Below, piece by piece: positions 1 to 10,802 of a DNA stretch of 64,000 bases. The number at the start of each line of letters is the position of its first letter. Position 1 is the first letter of the stretch. This stretch comes from Chlorops oryzae (taxonomy: Eukaryota > Arthropoda > Insecta > Diptera > Chloropidae): positions 104,123,002-104,187,001 of the forward strand of contig CM035807.1 of the NCBI GenBank assembly GCA_020466095.1, read 5' to 3'. The notes under the pieces were generated by a model. It did not search any database and was not told the DNA's origin. It worked only from the letters and a program-made list of their open reading frames with translations. The position numbers were made by a program, and so were the translations under genes.

Positions 1-688
1 AAAAAATGTTATCCAAAAAAAAAGTTATGCCATTTGATAACGAACACATTATGATAGGAGTGTTACTGACAATTTTTTCATAATTCACACTGCGATATTC
101 ATGTAAAAGTTGCATTTCATTATCGATGTCCTACCCTGTAAACAAGTGATCTTTTTTTTGCAAGAAGTGGCGAATTTTGGCAATCTTCATTGTTGAAGCA
201 ATACTTCTTAATATCAATTTGTGATGCCTTCTGATAGCCATGGACAATGTGCAAATTGGAATATTCTTTTTAGAACTTCTAGTTCGAAGCAATTAAAAAG
301 AGCTTTGACAGTGTAATACAATTGTAAATAGCATTACATTTCAAAAAGCTTACCAACTTAATGAGAAAAGCCGATAGGAATCTTATTTTTTTTAGCGTAT
401 ATTTTCATTAGGGGATTCAAAATTTTTTCGTGATAAAACGAATTGATCATTGAACATTCAAATGTCCAAAATGTTTACTTCGTATAAAGTGACATCGAGC
501 ACATCCCGGTTTCGCTTATTGCGCTTTAGATAACTGTATGTGACCGCACTTGCACTGTAACACATCGAACTAAACGTTTTTGATTCATGATTGTATAAAT
601 TGAAACTTATAGTTTGATAGTTTTTCTATTTCGGATTTTCATCCACTCGGATTTTTTCGTGTAATGTACTTCTTTAAGACTTATATAA

Positions 689-816
689 GGGTCCCTCATG
701 CAACGCATTTACACCGTGTAACTGATGAAGTTCGTAAAACTGTCAAATATTTGTATGCAATTTTGACAGTTTTACTTCGTTCAGCTTACACGTGTAAATG
801 TGTTGCATGAGGACCC
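689..816. repeat. short inverted-repeat (MITE-like) hairpin
   Basis: The two halves are imperfect inverted copies. The ends read GGGTCC(C)TCATGCAAC and its complement, and the pairing continues inward through a shared stretch containing AAAACTGTCAAA. There is no coding capacity. It is best read as a fold-back miniature DNA transposon; the superfamily is not clear. Confidence 0.75.
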
Positions 817-1473
817 ATAGTGTAACATCGAAAAATAAGTATAGCTATATATGTAGAAATGCACGCATGGTAACGTTGTAAAGGGAGTAAATGTGTATTG
901 TATCAATATGATACAGTACAGCCGATACGTTTCATTTTTTGCAGGGCCGTTCTATGGACTCACCGACATCTGTCGAACAAATTTTTATGTTCCTTTTCAA
1001 AATCAGTGACATAGGCCAAAAACTCAAGTCCTTACATTTAATCGTTTTCTTTGTATTTCCATTCAAAAAGTGATTTTGTATCAATTTGATACTTACAGCG
1101 GATCCGGGTTAAAATGGCTTGAATTAATGCTAGTACAATTGAATTTTAAAGCACAAGTTATAGTAGCTGCTAAATTTTTCTGTTTGATATATATATATTA
1201 TTTCATTGTAATTGTAGGATTAAACTATCTACTCTTTACTCAACAGTTGCCCAGAGTTGAGTCTGCTGAATGCACCAAATTAGAATCGACGGTCACCAAT
1301 TGGCTAGAGGCCTCGCCGGTCACACGTATGAAAACATGTTTTGAAACAATTTATAAGTAGAGAAAGACGTGGGAAGAAAAGAGATGGTTGTTTGTTGAAT
1401 GTTCCGAACAATCTTGTTTCTCTTTCTTTCTCATGCATTCAAATGGGATGTTTTCGAAACATGTTTCATAAAA

Positions 1474-1665
1474 GGCCATTTACACGTTGAGACATTTCGA
1501 TAACGAGACACACTTTTTGTGGACTAGGGACGCGCGGGGATGTGGTATGGGAGCATTTTTCTCTCTTCCTCCTGCGTCCCTCTGAATAACTTTTGCTGGC
1601 CGGAAGGATTTTATTTCCCCGCCCTTCTCAAATTTTTATCGAAATGTCTTAACGTGTAAATGGCC
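1474..1665. mobile_element. MITE with ~28-bp terminal inverted repeats
   Basis: The ends start with GGCCATTTACACGTT and match each other over about 28 bp with one difference (ending in GACATTTCGAT). The inside is GC-richer than its surroundings and non-coding. A further inverted pair outside it (GCCGGTCACAC at about 1314 and its complement at about 1671) suggests it sits inside another degraded element. Confidence 0.75.
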
Positions 1666-1770
1666 TCTAAGTGTGACCGGCGAGCTGGCAGTAGTAAACA
1701 TCGATAGCTAATATCGTCGTTTTTTATTCAAATATCGATATTTATATAAATATCGAACAACCGTCTGCAT

Positions 1771-2452
1771 CAGTGGTGCCAACTTAGGGCCTTTTCCCCT
1801 AAATTTGGGAAATTTTCTCCTTCTCTGGGGATTTTTAGGATAGGGATTTTTTTAGGGTGACATATTCATACTTGGGTCCCTACTACAGTGCAGTGCTCGT
1901 AAACACAAAATTTTTAAACAAAATTATAGTATTTTGAGTTTTGTTCATGTTGGGCCTAAGCATTAGGTACACGTATATCTCTTGATCGGAGTCTACTAGC
2001 AAAAAACTAATGTTTTCATGCGCCATGGACCTCAATATCATTTTAAAGTAGAAATCTACTAAATGCATCACTGAAAATATATTAGAAATTCGTGCGTTAG
2101 TTCCGGTTTAAACAGGGAAACAAGACGCGAGATACTGGAAGGAAACACATGAGAGTGAGTCCTGTTCCATACTAGGCGACAGTCGCCGGAGACACATTTT
2201 GTTTCGATGAAGAGAGAGGCCGGGGAACAGAGAGGGGTGCTGTTCTCTCTCTTCTCCGGCCGTCCCTCGCCATCAAAACAAAATGTGTCTCCGGCGACTG
2301 TCGCCTAGTATGGAACTCGACTGACGGATACGAAAGAAATCCATTTCCGTCCCGTTAAAAGTTTAAGGGAAAATATTTTCAAAACCATGTGTCCAGGGGA
2401 TTTTTATTTACTACTGCGTAAGGGGAAATAAAATTTTGAGGTTGGCAACACT
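1771..2452. mobile_element. degraded hAT-like MITE candidate
   Basis: The ends read CAGTGGTGCCAAC and, inverted, AGTGTTGCCAACC. Several CCCCTAAA-type motifs lie just inside both ends, in opposite orientation. A clear 8-bp target duplication could not be found, so this is tentative. The hairpin at 2164-2316 lies inside it. Confidence 0.4.
2164..2316. mobile_element. MITE with nearly perfect 46-bp inverted repeats
   Basis: The arms at 2164-2209 and 2271-2316 are inverted copies differing at one of 46 positions. They contain the palindrome-rich core GGCGACAGTCGCC. The centre is a GC-rich, purine/pyrimidine-biased loop of about 60 bp. Such high arm identity points to recent insertion or arm conversion. 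No coding sequence. Confidence 0.85.
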
Positions 2453-3240
2453 AGTTTATATGCGCGCTGTCAAGATTTGGGCTTGGATATTGCAGATGTA
2501 GTGTAAATAAAGAAAGTCCGCTTTAAAAGCAGTGATAAACGTATTGCAAATTCAATATATATATATATATATATATATGTTATATATATTTCATTAATAA
2601 AAGTGCCAAAAAAGAATATATGACAAAAGCCGACGGGACATAACCAATAGGGTGAGTGGAAATCGTTTGCATGCCATTAAACTCTTAAATTATGGAAAAA
2701 ACTAGTCATTTCGGATTTTTTGTTTGCATTCCTCTTTTTTTTTTTTTTTTTTTTTGTTTGGTTTTGGCGCAATTCACATCCAGAACCCGCTCTTTTGTTG
2801 TTGGATGTGTGCGTGAAAAAAGTGCGATTGCGAGAGCGAGAGAGCGTATCGGTATGGCGGTTTTTTGAGGACTATATCGTGCGTGAGACTCGTTTTTCAA
2901 ATTCAAGTGTGTATGAGTGTAAATGAAATGACAGCATCATGGCGCTCTTGTTTTTCTTTCAATGCAACAGTGTAACGTGTGTAGCCGCACGCAGTTTTTT
3001 TTACTTTTGATTTGAATTATTTTTTTTACATTTTACTCACAAACACACGTTGCCACTTTCCGGTTTTACAACGCGACGTGAACCCTTTGTGATTTTGCTT
3101 TATTTTTTTTTTTTAATTTACTTTACCTGTTGCCGGCATGATTGGTAGGCGTAAGTAAATTCAAATAGATGCTGGCATCTTTTCTCAATCGAATAAAGAT
3201 TTTTGTGGTCAATTCAAAATTTTGTTGCTATGCGGATACT

Positions 3241-3309
3241 TTTTTTGTGTGTGTGTGTGTGTGTTTGTTTGTTGTGTGAGAGCTGTTCGTGCGCGCGCGC
3301 GCGCGCGTT
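3241..3309. repeat. (GT)n and (CG)n microsatellite
   Basis: A T-run leads into about ten GT units, and a (CG)n run of eight units follows some 27 bp later. Alternating purine-pyrimidine tracts like these can adopt Z-DNA; no function is claimed. Confidence 0.85.
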
Positions 3310-4638
3310 CCTTCAGTCATTATTATAACCTTCATTGTTGATTCACCAAATGATTTGGTTTCGAAAAAGCCAAGCGTTTTCTTTGAATTCAAATGAGTAA
3401 CAACGTAACATACATACATACATACTTCACTGAAACTGATTTCTTGGCTTCAACAAATATTATTGGCATTACGAAAAGCTAAAGTAGATCGTGGGAGCGT
3501 GGGCAGCAATTAAAGCCGGTTTTAAAAAAAACACTCACAGACGATACCAACGATGGCGTGCAAATCCATTTTTGGCCTTAGCTTGTCGGTGTCAATGGCA
3601 TCTCATCGCTTAGTGAACTCAAAACTTTTTGAAGTTTTCTCGACTTCAAATTGTATTTGAGCGGAATTCCACATGTGGAATATGGGAGCATGTAAGCTGA
3701 TGTTGAAAAAAAAAAAAAATCAATTTTCGAAAATTGATGTTCATTTTTACGGCTGAAATACACTTGAAAAAATCGTAAAAAGATAGTTTTTTAAAAGGAA
3801 TTTTTAAATAATCTTATTTTCAACCAAATCACTTTAATCGTGGCGTCATTATATGACGAAAAAAGTAATATTGATCTAAGATTGTGGATGAACTCTCTAC
3901 TTTGATGAATTGCTTCACGTGTAGTTCAATATTCTTTCGGCCTATGCTCTTTGTTTGCTTGTTCTTTTACTCCCTTATAAGACGAGTCGAGCTCTTGGCA
4001 TGCTGAAGATATACACAATTATCTACATTTGAAGCATTCGCGTGTATATGTACTTTTTTGAATAAATTTATTCTTCACATTTTTACGAGTTTATCTTTTG
4101 TCGTGCGTCGCGATGGACGTGGCTTCTCAATTCTTTGCATACGAATTAAAATGTGCTCGCATTCTTGAAGAATTTGCCAAATGTATCGATTCGAGGTCCT
4201 ACATAAATAGTGTTAATCCTTTTCGACAGTATTTCATCGGAAAACTATGCCTCCCATACCGGTCTTGGTAATTTATAATTACTAACAAGAATTTCGTTTT
4301 GTTTCATTGAGTTTTATAAAGTGAGTGAAAAATTTATAATATTTTCTGTTATGGAAAATTTTGAATCATAGATACCTACATAATTTGTGAAATTTCCCTT
4401 TTAAAAAGTACTTTTTTCATAGCAGTCTTTGTTATCTATGCAACACTAAATGTATGTAAAAGAATTGACATTAAAAAAAAAAAAATAATAATATGAAAAA
4501 ATCAAGACAAACATAAATCATTAAAAAAAATATCAAAACATAAATATCTGAAAGGACGATTTAAAAGGAACTCTGGTGGATTTTATAAATAATACAAATC
4601 GGATTCTGGTGAGTGGCAACACTAAATTGCGCTCTTCA

Positions 4639-4646
4639 TATAAAAG
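4639..4646 (+). promoter_or_regulatory. TATA box of the 4934-5917 gene
   Basis: TATAAAAG lies about 290 bp upstream of the start codon and about 120 bp upstream of the putative leader intron. Initiator-like CCAGTG (about 4661) and ATCATTT (about 4673) lie roughly 25-37 bp downstream, so transcription probably starts at about 4660-4680. Inferred from motif and spacing only. Confidence 0.5.
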
Positions 4647-4756
4647 AAAGAGCGAGAAAACCAGTGAAGCAAATCATTTACGCTACTTCTATCTGCTTTA
4701 CACACTCAATTGTGAAATTTGTTTGTGCGACGAAAGACATTTCGAATAACTTGAAG

Positions 4757-4846
4757 GTATAAACGAATTACAGACCTGCAGTGAGTTTTAGAGGAGTTTT
4801 TGATATTAAATAAGCGATAAAATTTTGACTTGAAGTGCATTTTCAG
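4757..4846 (+). other. putative 90-nt intron in 5' leader
   Basis: Donor GAAG|GTATAA and acceptor TTTTCAG|TATCC bracket 90 nt, a normal size for a short fly intron. It lies between the TATA box and the start codon of the 4934 gene. Supported by splice motifs only. Confidence 0.45.
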
Positions 4847-4933
4847 TATCCTTGCATCATTCCACCGGATTCCGCTTCTGAATTTCGGACCTAACCAAAC
4901 TAATCAACAAGTGAACCAAATCATTCCGTAAAA

Positions 4934-5917
4934 ATGGAGTCATGGCGGCCACAAACAGAATTGGAAGAAGACATTGTTGCAATGCACCCGGAGCACAATT
5001 TTATTTTTGGAAAACTAACTGACAATCAAAAGGATCTTCAAAATGGCTACCAATCACGTCCGAAGGCACATTTGGATTATTTGACTGATCGATCTAGAAA
5101 AGAAAAAATCGAAAGAAAGGAAGTGAACCCAAAGCATATTGTGAATAGAATGATTGGTAATGATGGATTGGTAATGAATGATGAGGAATCAAATGGCACG
5201 GATAATGTCGAGCGCGAAACTATTTTAATGATGCGTCGCGCTGGATTGCCAGCGAGCACTGACGGATACTTGAATGAGGCAGTAACATTACCAACTTATC
5301 CAATTCATGAAAAAGTAGGTATCTCTCGTAATGGAAAAAAAAGTATGCCTATTATGCTTATTGATGACTTTTGGGCGGTCGAATCAACAAGGCAGCGAAA
5401 TGCAAAAAAGCTCGAAAAAATCAAATTCATTGAAAATCAAATGAAAGGTTTACCGCAGAATGGTAATGAGATGGATTCAAATAATATTTCCGTGCTCAAT
5501 GAGGATGAAGTAAAGAAACCGACGAAAGCAGAAATAGCTGTTGATCAAAATCAAAAATACTTCGATGAATATCCAAAGCTTGGGCATCATAAAACCAAAA
5601 TGTCGAACAATAAGAAAGACATTGTTAAGACTGTAGGCAAGAAAGCCAAGAACAAGAAATATCGAAAAGATGAATTGCAGTTAAGTAGTCAGCTGGAAAG
5701 TAGTTTATCTCTATCGTCGAACAGTTCTGCAAGCAGTCCGAGTATTTACGAAAGCTGCAACTCTTCACTTTACTTTTCAATAACTGATTCTCCGAATCCG
5801 AATTCGCAAAGCATTTCAGGATATTCTCAATCGAATTGGTGTAAAAACAACGGAAATTCCATAAAGAATAATTCCTTTACACCTAAGGAATTGTACAATA
5901 TGAAGCGACGTCCCTAA
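4934..5917 (+). CDS. uncharacterised Lys/Ser/Asn-rich protein, single coding exon
   Basis: I do not recognise this 327-residue protein. The frame is uninterrupted, starts at an ATG in good context (AAAAATGG) and is far longer than chance frames nearby. The N-terminal half (residues 1-170) is charged and fairly ordered in composition, with the stretch MMRRAGLP at about 98-105 followed by a Pro/Thr-rich piece. Residues 200-245 are Lys-rich and could act as a nuclear localisation signal. Residues 250-315 are a Ser/Asn-rich, probably disordered tail. There is no signal peptide, membrane segment or known catalytic motif. A TATA box and short leader intron suggest a regulated, possibly stage-specific gene. 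It could be a fast-evolving fly gene whose relatives are hard to see by eye. That it is a gene is fairly sure; its function is unknown. Confidence 0.8.
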   Translation: MESWRPQTELEEDIVAMHPEHNFIFGKLTDNQKDLQNGYQSRPKAHLDYLTDRSRKEKIERKEVNPKHIVNRMIGNDGLVMNDEESNGTDNVERETILMMRRAGLPASTDGYLNEAVTLPTYPIHEKVGISRNGKKSMPIMLIDDFWAVESTRQRNAKKLEKIKFIENQMKGLPQNGNEMDSNNISVLNEDEVKKPTKAEIAVDQNQKYFDEYPKLGHHKTKMSNNKKDIVKTVGKKAKNKKYRKDELQLSSQLESSLSLSSNSSASSPSIYESCNSSLYFSITDSPNPNSQSISGYSQSNWCKNNGNSIKNNSFTPKELYNMKRRP

Positions 5918-6290
5918 AGGTTTTCGGACACAATATACTTTTAAAATTAATTTATGTTTGTATATGAATTTGGAGTTCACGAGGAGCCAATTGTCCAAAG
6001 GCTCTGTGAGAGGTGGAAGCATGCCCACGTAGACATCGAAAGCTCGCATTGTGATTAACTTTTTAACGTCAACTTGAAGAAATAGAAACTATTTTAGAAT
6101 AATGATGAACGAGAACTACAGCGATAGAACAACATGAATTAATTTTTATCATTCGATGTAACCATTCAAAGGTAATAATTACATATCAATCTTTATGTTG
6201 GAAGATCGCTGTATTGTTACTCAATTGAAATTTATTGAAAGAGATTTTAATAGAGTTTTATTGCCAAAGATAAAAACAAAGTCTCTTTAG

Positions 6291-6687
6291 TATATCGTTA
6301 CCTTAATGTAGAAAAAGGCCCCAACTAACATTTTTTCCTAAACTCACTTTTTTGCATATTTCGATATACCGCCCCCAAATACAATATGATAAAAAAAAAA
6401 TTAAGGTTCTTAGATCAAAAATAACGGATATACAATCATTTAAACAAAACGCCCTAACTGACTTCAAACACTTCTTTAAACAAAAATCCCTAACTCACTT
6501 CTATTGTGGTAGTTAAATTTTACAGTTTTGGACCCACTGAGTTGAACTTTGGAACAGAGCTTACTGCTGTGCCCCAAAATTGGAATATTTTTTGGTTTTT
6601 TTATTTGGTTTTAATTCAGTTTTTTCTCTCTCCTGTAAAATTCTAAATTTGTTAGTTAGGGCCTTTCTACATTAAGGTAACGATATA
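6291..6687. mobile_element. MITE with ~30-bp inverted ends
   Basis: The ends begin TATATCGTTACCTTAATGTA and are inverted copies for about 30 bp with a small length difference (AGAAAAAGGCC versus AGAAAGGCC). The inside is AT-rich and non-coding. The TA-rich edges suggest a TA-targeting (Tc1/mariner-type) element. Confidence 0.75.
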
Positions 6688-6908
6688 TAGCTTTAGAAGC
6701 AATGAAATATTTATATGTACTTTTGTAAGCATATCCATGCCAAATTTAATATTAATACAAGTAAGAACGTGTATAAAATTGTATTTCGTAGTTAAATTTT
6801 TGGACAATGTTAAAATGTGAAATATGAACTGTTATTCCATTTAGCTCAGTATAAATGATGAAGCTATGCGAAAAGCACATATATTTTAAATTAAAACCTA
6901 TTCTGCAT

Positions 6909-6986
6909 AATATTTCGCGTGATTTTTTCCGCCAGTTTCAATACAAATTTCTATTGAAACTGGCGGAAAAGTTCACGTGAAATATT
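6909..6986. repeat. fold-back hairpin
   Basis: Arms of about 35 bp start AATATTTC(G)CGTGA and meet at a loop near 6945-6950; the shared core is CCGCCAGTTTCAATA. A minimal fold-back element. Confidence 0.8.
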
Positions 6987-7398
6987 AATCAGAATTAGGG
7001 ATGATTATATTGTTTTTCGAAAGGTTTCGTCAATATTTTTTAAATCGAACTTAATTAGAACGAACTGTCAAACTGCATATAAAACGGTTAATATTTGTTT
7101 AAATTTCTTTTAAAAATTCGTTCGTTATAAATAATCGCTGCAGTTGAAATCCAATTGGCCGGGATACCAAGACAATGAATGTGTTCACTTAACGATCACA
7201 AGTCGTGCAATTTTCTGATACTCCATAAGGTCATAAAATTTAACTTTAACTTTTCATTTTAAGAAATAATCTTTATGAAGAAAATATTTCCCCAATTACC
7301 AAAAAGCACATCATAGTCAGACCTTGGCTTGGCTTGGATTAGGGCTTGGAAAAAATGTAAAAAATTGCCGTAAAAAGTACCGTCAAAGCGTCCAAGTT

Positions 7399-7537
7399 AG
7401 GGCCGTTTTCTCATCCTACTTTTAAGCTCTATCTGCCAGTTAAATTTCAATTTCTTTGACTTATTAATCAATTTTGTATGAAATTATCATCGGGATAGTT
7501 TAACTTACAGATAAAAAAAAGATGAGAAAACGGCCCT
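7399..7537. mobile_element. MITE with 17-bp inverted ends
   Basis: The ends AGGGCCGTTTTCTCATC (7399-7415) and its exact complement (7521-7537) enclose about 105 bp of AT-rich sequence. It interrupts a dispersed repeat that is present without it near 54660-54960. Confidence 0.75.
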
Positions 7538-7619
7538 TAATGTTACAATTTTTGATTAATGCCCCAAAAAATCATTTGAAATATTTTCTTGTCTATTTAA
7601 TTAATAATTTCTTACATTG

Positions 7620-8760
7620 AATTTTTCGCGGCAATGAATATGAAGAAAAAATTTTTAATAAGTTTTAAACAATAAAACAAAGACATTTTTCACAGGAACG
7701 AGCTTGAAGAATTGACCAGCATTTTTCATTGGTTTTAATGCATTTTTTTTGTCATTTTTAGTCCATTTTTTTCTGAACCCTATTCATGATCTTAATGAAT
7801 TTTTGAACCAGGTTAATGACTGTTGCTACAGATTCATAAAAAAAAATTATAGGGGTCTTCCCTTAAACGTGTATTTGCCTCGAAAACTCGTAAATCAAGA
7901 AGGCTTAAAAATTAATGAAAATCTTGAATTTTTTGTTATGAATTAAATTTCTACATTGTTTTCGCGGCATGATATGAAGAAAATTTCAAGTCTTTAAACA
8001 TAACAAAGACATTTTCAAAGGAAGAGCTAAGCTGACCAGCATTATATCAATTGTTTATGCATTTTTTTTTTTTTTAGATTTTTTCTGAACAATCATGATC
8101 GTCGCATTTAAAGTGTTAATGACCTGCTAACTAACAATTTACAAAACATTTATCAGGGTCTCTTAAACGTGTATTTTGCCGAAGAACTTCGTAAGCTTGG
8201 GAAGGTACCCAAAATTAATGAACGAATTTTTGTATGAAATTCTACATTTTCCCTATATTCGAAGTCTCTTCTACAATTTAAGAATCTGTGACACCTTATA
8301 TAAATGTTCTTTTTTTTTGTGATGTCGAACAACATTCGTTGGCTTAAAGTGTAGACTGTGAACTTTGACCACATTTCAGAAACTTAGCAGTTTTACTCAT
8401 CACCAATTTCTCCAAGTACTTCGAAGCTTGGAAGGAGTACCCAAAATATGATGTTTTATTTTGTTCCTGACGATGCAGTGTGCTTTTTCTAATTCGAATC
8501 TGTGCACTATCGACAAAGTCTACTTGGAGTCGTTGTTGGTATTAGCTGTGAACTTAGACACAGTTTACTTAGCAGTTTTACTATCACGCAATTTCTCCGA
8601 TATTTGAATTTAAGTTAAAAGATTTTTCCTGGACGATGCAGAGTGCTTTTTCTTTCGACCATGATATCGACTTAAGTCAGAATCGGTTACAATTGGAACT
8701 TCAGCAGTGTATTACACTTTAAGCGACGATATTTGATTAAGTTAAGGCTGGCAAATTGAA
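7620..8760. repeat. degenerate tandem duplication series
   Basis: The segment 7620-7960 reappears at about 7950-8245 with numerous small deletions. Parts of 8330-8480 (GCAGTTTTACT...CAATTTCTCC) reappear at about 8540-8610, and the GATGCAG(T/A)GTGCTTTTTCT phrase occurs twice (about 8472 and 8636). Neighbouring copies differ mainly by short insertions and deletions. Either an old degraded tandem array or a poorly corrected assembly patch. Confidence 0.6.
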
Positions 8761-9205
8761 AAGATGTTTTATCGAACATTATTTATTGATTTGCATATTT
8801 GACGCATATTGAAGAACCTCCGAATTGTCAATTAAAAATTTTAAAGTTTTAAAAAAATTAATATTACAAGTTTTTTACAAACAAATAGTTTGTTGTCTTT
8901 GTTTTTTTTTGAAATACTGTGTATGAAATTTGAAATTTTAAAATTAAATAATTTTACAACAAATGGCTTTGTCTTTTTTTAATTTCTTGACTGATTATTA
9001 AATATATCTTGCCTTTTGGCAAGGACGTATAACAAAGTAAGGAAAAAATTTGAATAAGAATTTTAATTTGAAAATATATCATGAGGATTTGGAAGTACTT
9101 GTATAATTTTTTTCTTGCACTCTTTTAAGAAAGCTGTTCCTACAGATGGCTCAGAGGAAACAAAGAGAAACTATTCAAATTATTCGAACACATCGCTTGA
9201 AGTTA

Positions 9206-9642
9206 TTGGGGCCAAAATTCTTTTTAATGCCTAAATTTCTGTCTCTATCAATGAAAATCAGTTTTCATGAAGGAGCAAATCAAATTAATAACAAATTAAT
9301 TTTAGCAAAAAAATTATTCATAGCAAAGTAAAATACTCTAGTCGAATTGAAAAAAATCAAATATTACCAAAACTCCATTTTGTTTACTCGCAAATTGCAG
9401 TAACATTGTTGTCTTCTTTGGCAAGACAAGACAAGACAACAATGTTACTGTAATTTGCGAGTAAAAAAAATGGAGTTTTGGTAATATTTGATTTTTTTCA
9501 ATTCGACTAGAGTATTTTACTTTTTTAATAATAAATTTTTTGTTAAAATTAATTTGTTATTAATTTGATTTGCTCCTTCATGAAAAATGAATTTCATTGA
9601 CAGGGACAAAAGTATAGGCGTTAAAAAGAATTTTAGCCCATT
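9206..9642. repeat. large fold-back repeat, ~210-bp arms
   Basis: The arms at about 9206-9415 and 9433-9642 are inverted copies with a 17-nt loop between CATTGTTGTCTT and its complement. The inner ~90 bp of each arm are nearly identical; the outer parts carry scattered changes. As RNA it would form a very long hairpin. Confidence 0.85.
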
Positions 9643-10763
9643 GACTTTTTTTTTTTTTTTTGATGGTGTAGAATAAAATTTGATATTTGAAGAAAAATGT
9701 TTGATAGAAGTATTCCAAGATAAAATGAAATTTCATCAGAATTATGAATTAGATTGCATTTTCATGCTAGTCTCTGTAAACTTGAAATTTTCCTTCTAGA
9801 AATAAACAAAAATCCATTCGCAATTCGAAGGAAGCAAAATAGATGAAAAAAAAAAAAAAATGAAATACTTCTATATGCATTATTCCCTTTTAAAAATTGC
9901 AATACATAAAATCGGCATAACTTCTTTTATCTCTCTCTCTCTCTCGCTCTCTCGCAAGTTCCATGAACCGAGAGCATTTGGCAGCATCAATTCACGCATC
10001 TTTCCGGTCGGTTTAGTTTAAGTTTATCTCCCTCGCTTTTTTCCAGTTAAAAAAAAAAAAAAAAAAATCTCTCCTTTTCTCTGCTGCAAAGAGCGCAATG
10101 ATGTGGCATTTGTTGCGTTTGATATTAAGAAAGCATATTCTTGCATAAATTTTTTGTCTACCACAACCACCTTTTTCATTCAGTTTTGCTCCTCAGTTTT
10201 GTCTATTTCAAAACTTCAGAATTTTATAATCATTCTTTACTGCTCTATGATAGTTGTCCAAAGACATAACCACCATGACCACTCGTTTTGTGAGTTAAAC
10301 GAAAGGACGAAGTGATGTTTTATTGTCTCACAGGTGATATTGTCGTTAATTTAATTTGAAAGCCATTCTCCTTACACGAGGATTCTGAGAGCAATCTTTG
10401 GCCACTAAAAGATACATTTTTTTATGTTCCTCCAGAATTCCACTAGCAGTCTACACTGAAAAAGTAAGAATAGCTACAATTTATACAGCATTATTTAAAA
10501 TCTGAGTTAGTTGAGTAGTTTAACATGTAAACATTTCTCCATTGGAAGGAAATCTTCAAAATATTGACATATTTAAGTAGCGTGCTTATGAGTTCTATCA
10601 ATTCCGGCAAATTTCAGGCCCAAAGGATTAAAACTCTGAGCAAAAAAATAAAAAAAGAGAACACTGAGCTCACATCAGAGCACGATGAGATGATGCCGAA
10701 GAAGAAATTTTCGACGGCAAACAGGAGTTGGCGCGCAACCATGTTTGCTCTTTTTCTCGTTCT

Positions 10764-10802
<39 letters not shown>

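Larger units (their letters stand above)
1..4600. other. gene-free intergenic stretch with MITEs
   Basis: No reading frame here looks like a real protein; the longest are AT-rich or low-complexity. It holds several short inverted-repeat elements (listed separately), a (TA)n run at about 2549-2577, a (GT)n run at about 3246-3264 and a (CG)n run at about 3291-3307. The stretch 2690-3140 is rich in GAGAG-like motifs and T-runs and could be promoter or leader sequence, but no start or exon can be fixed there. Confidence 0.6.

Noticed and set aside
1070..1360. 96-residue frame with a hydrophobic middle
   Set aside because: Starts at GTG, is AT-rich and runs into a MITE-flanking repeat; no family resemblance.
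3120..3160. Possible tiny first exon with GGC|GTAAGT donor
   Set aside because: An isolated donor motif with no matching acceptor or downstream coding exon that can be tied to it.
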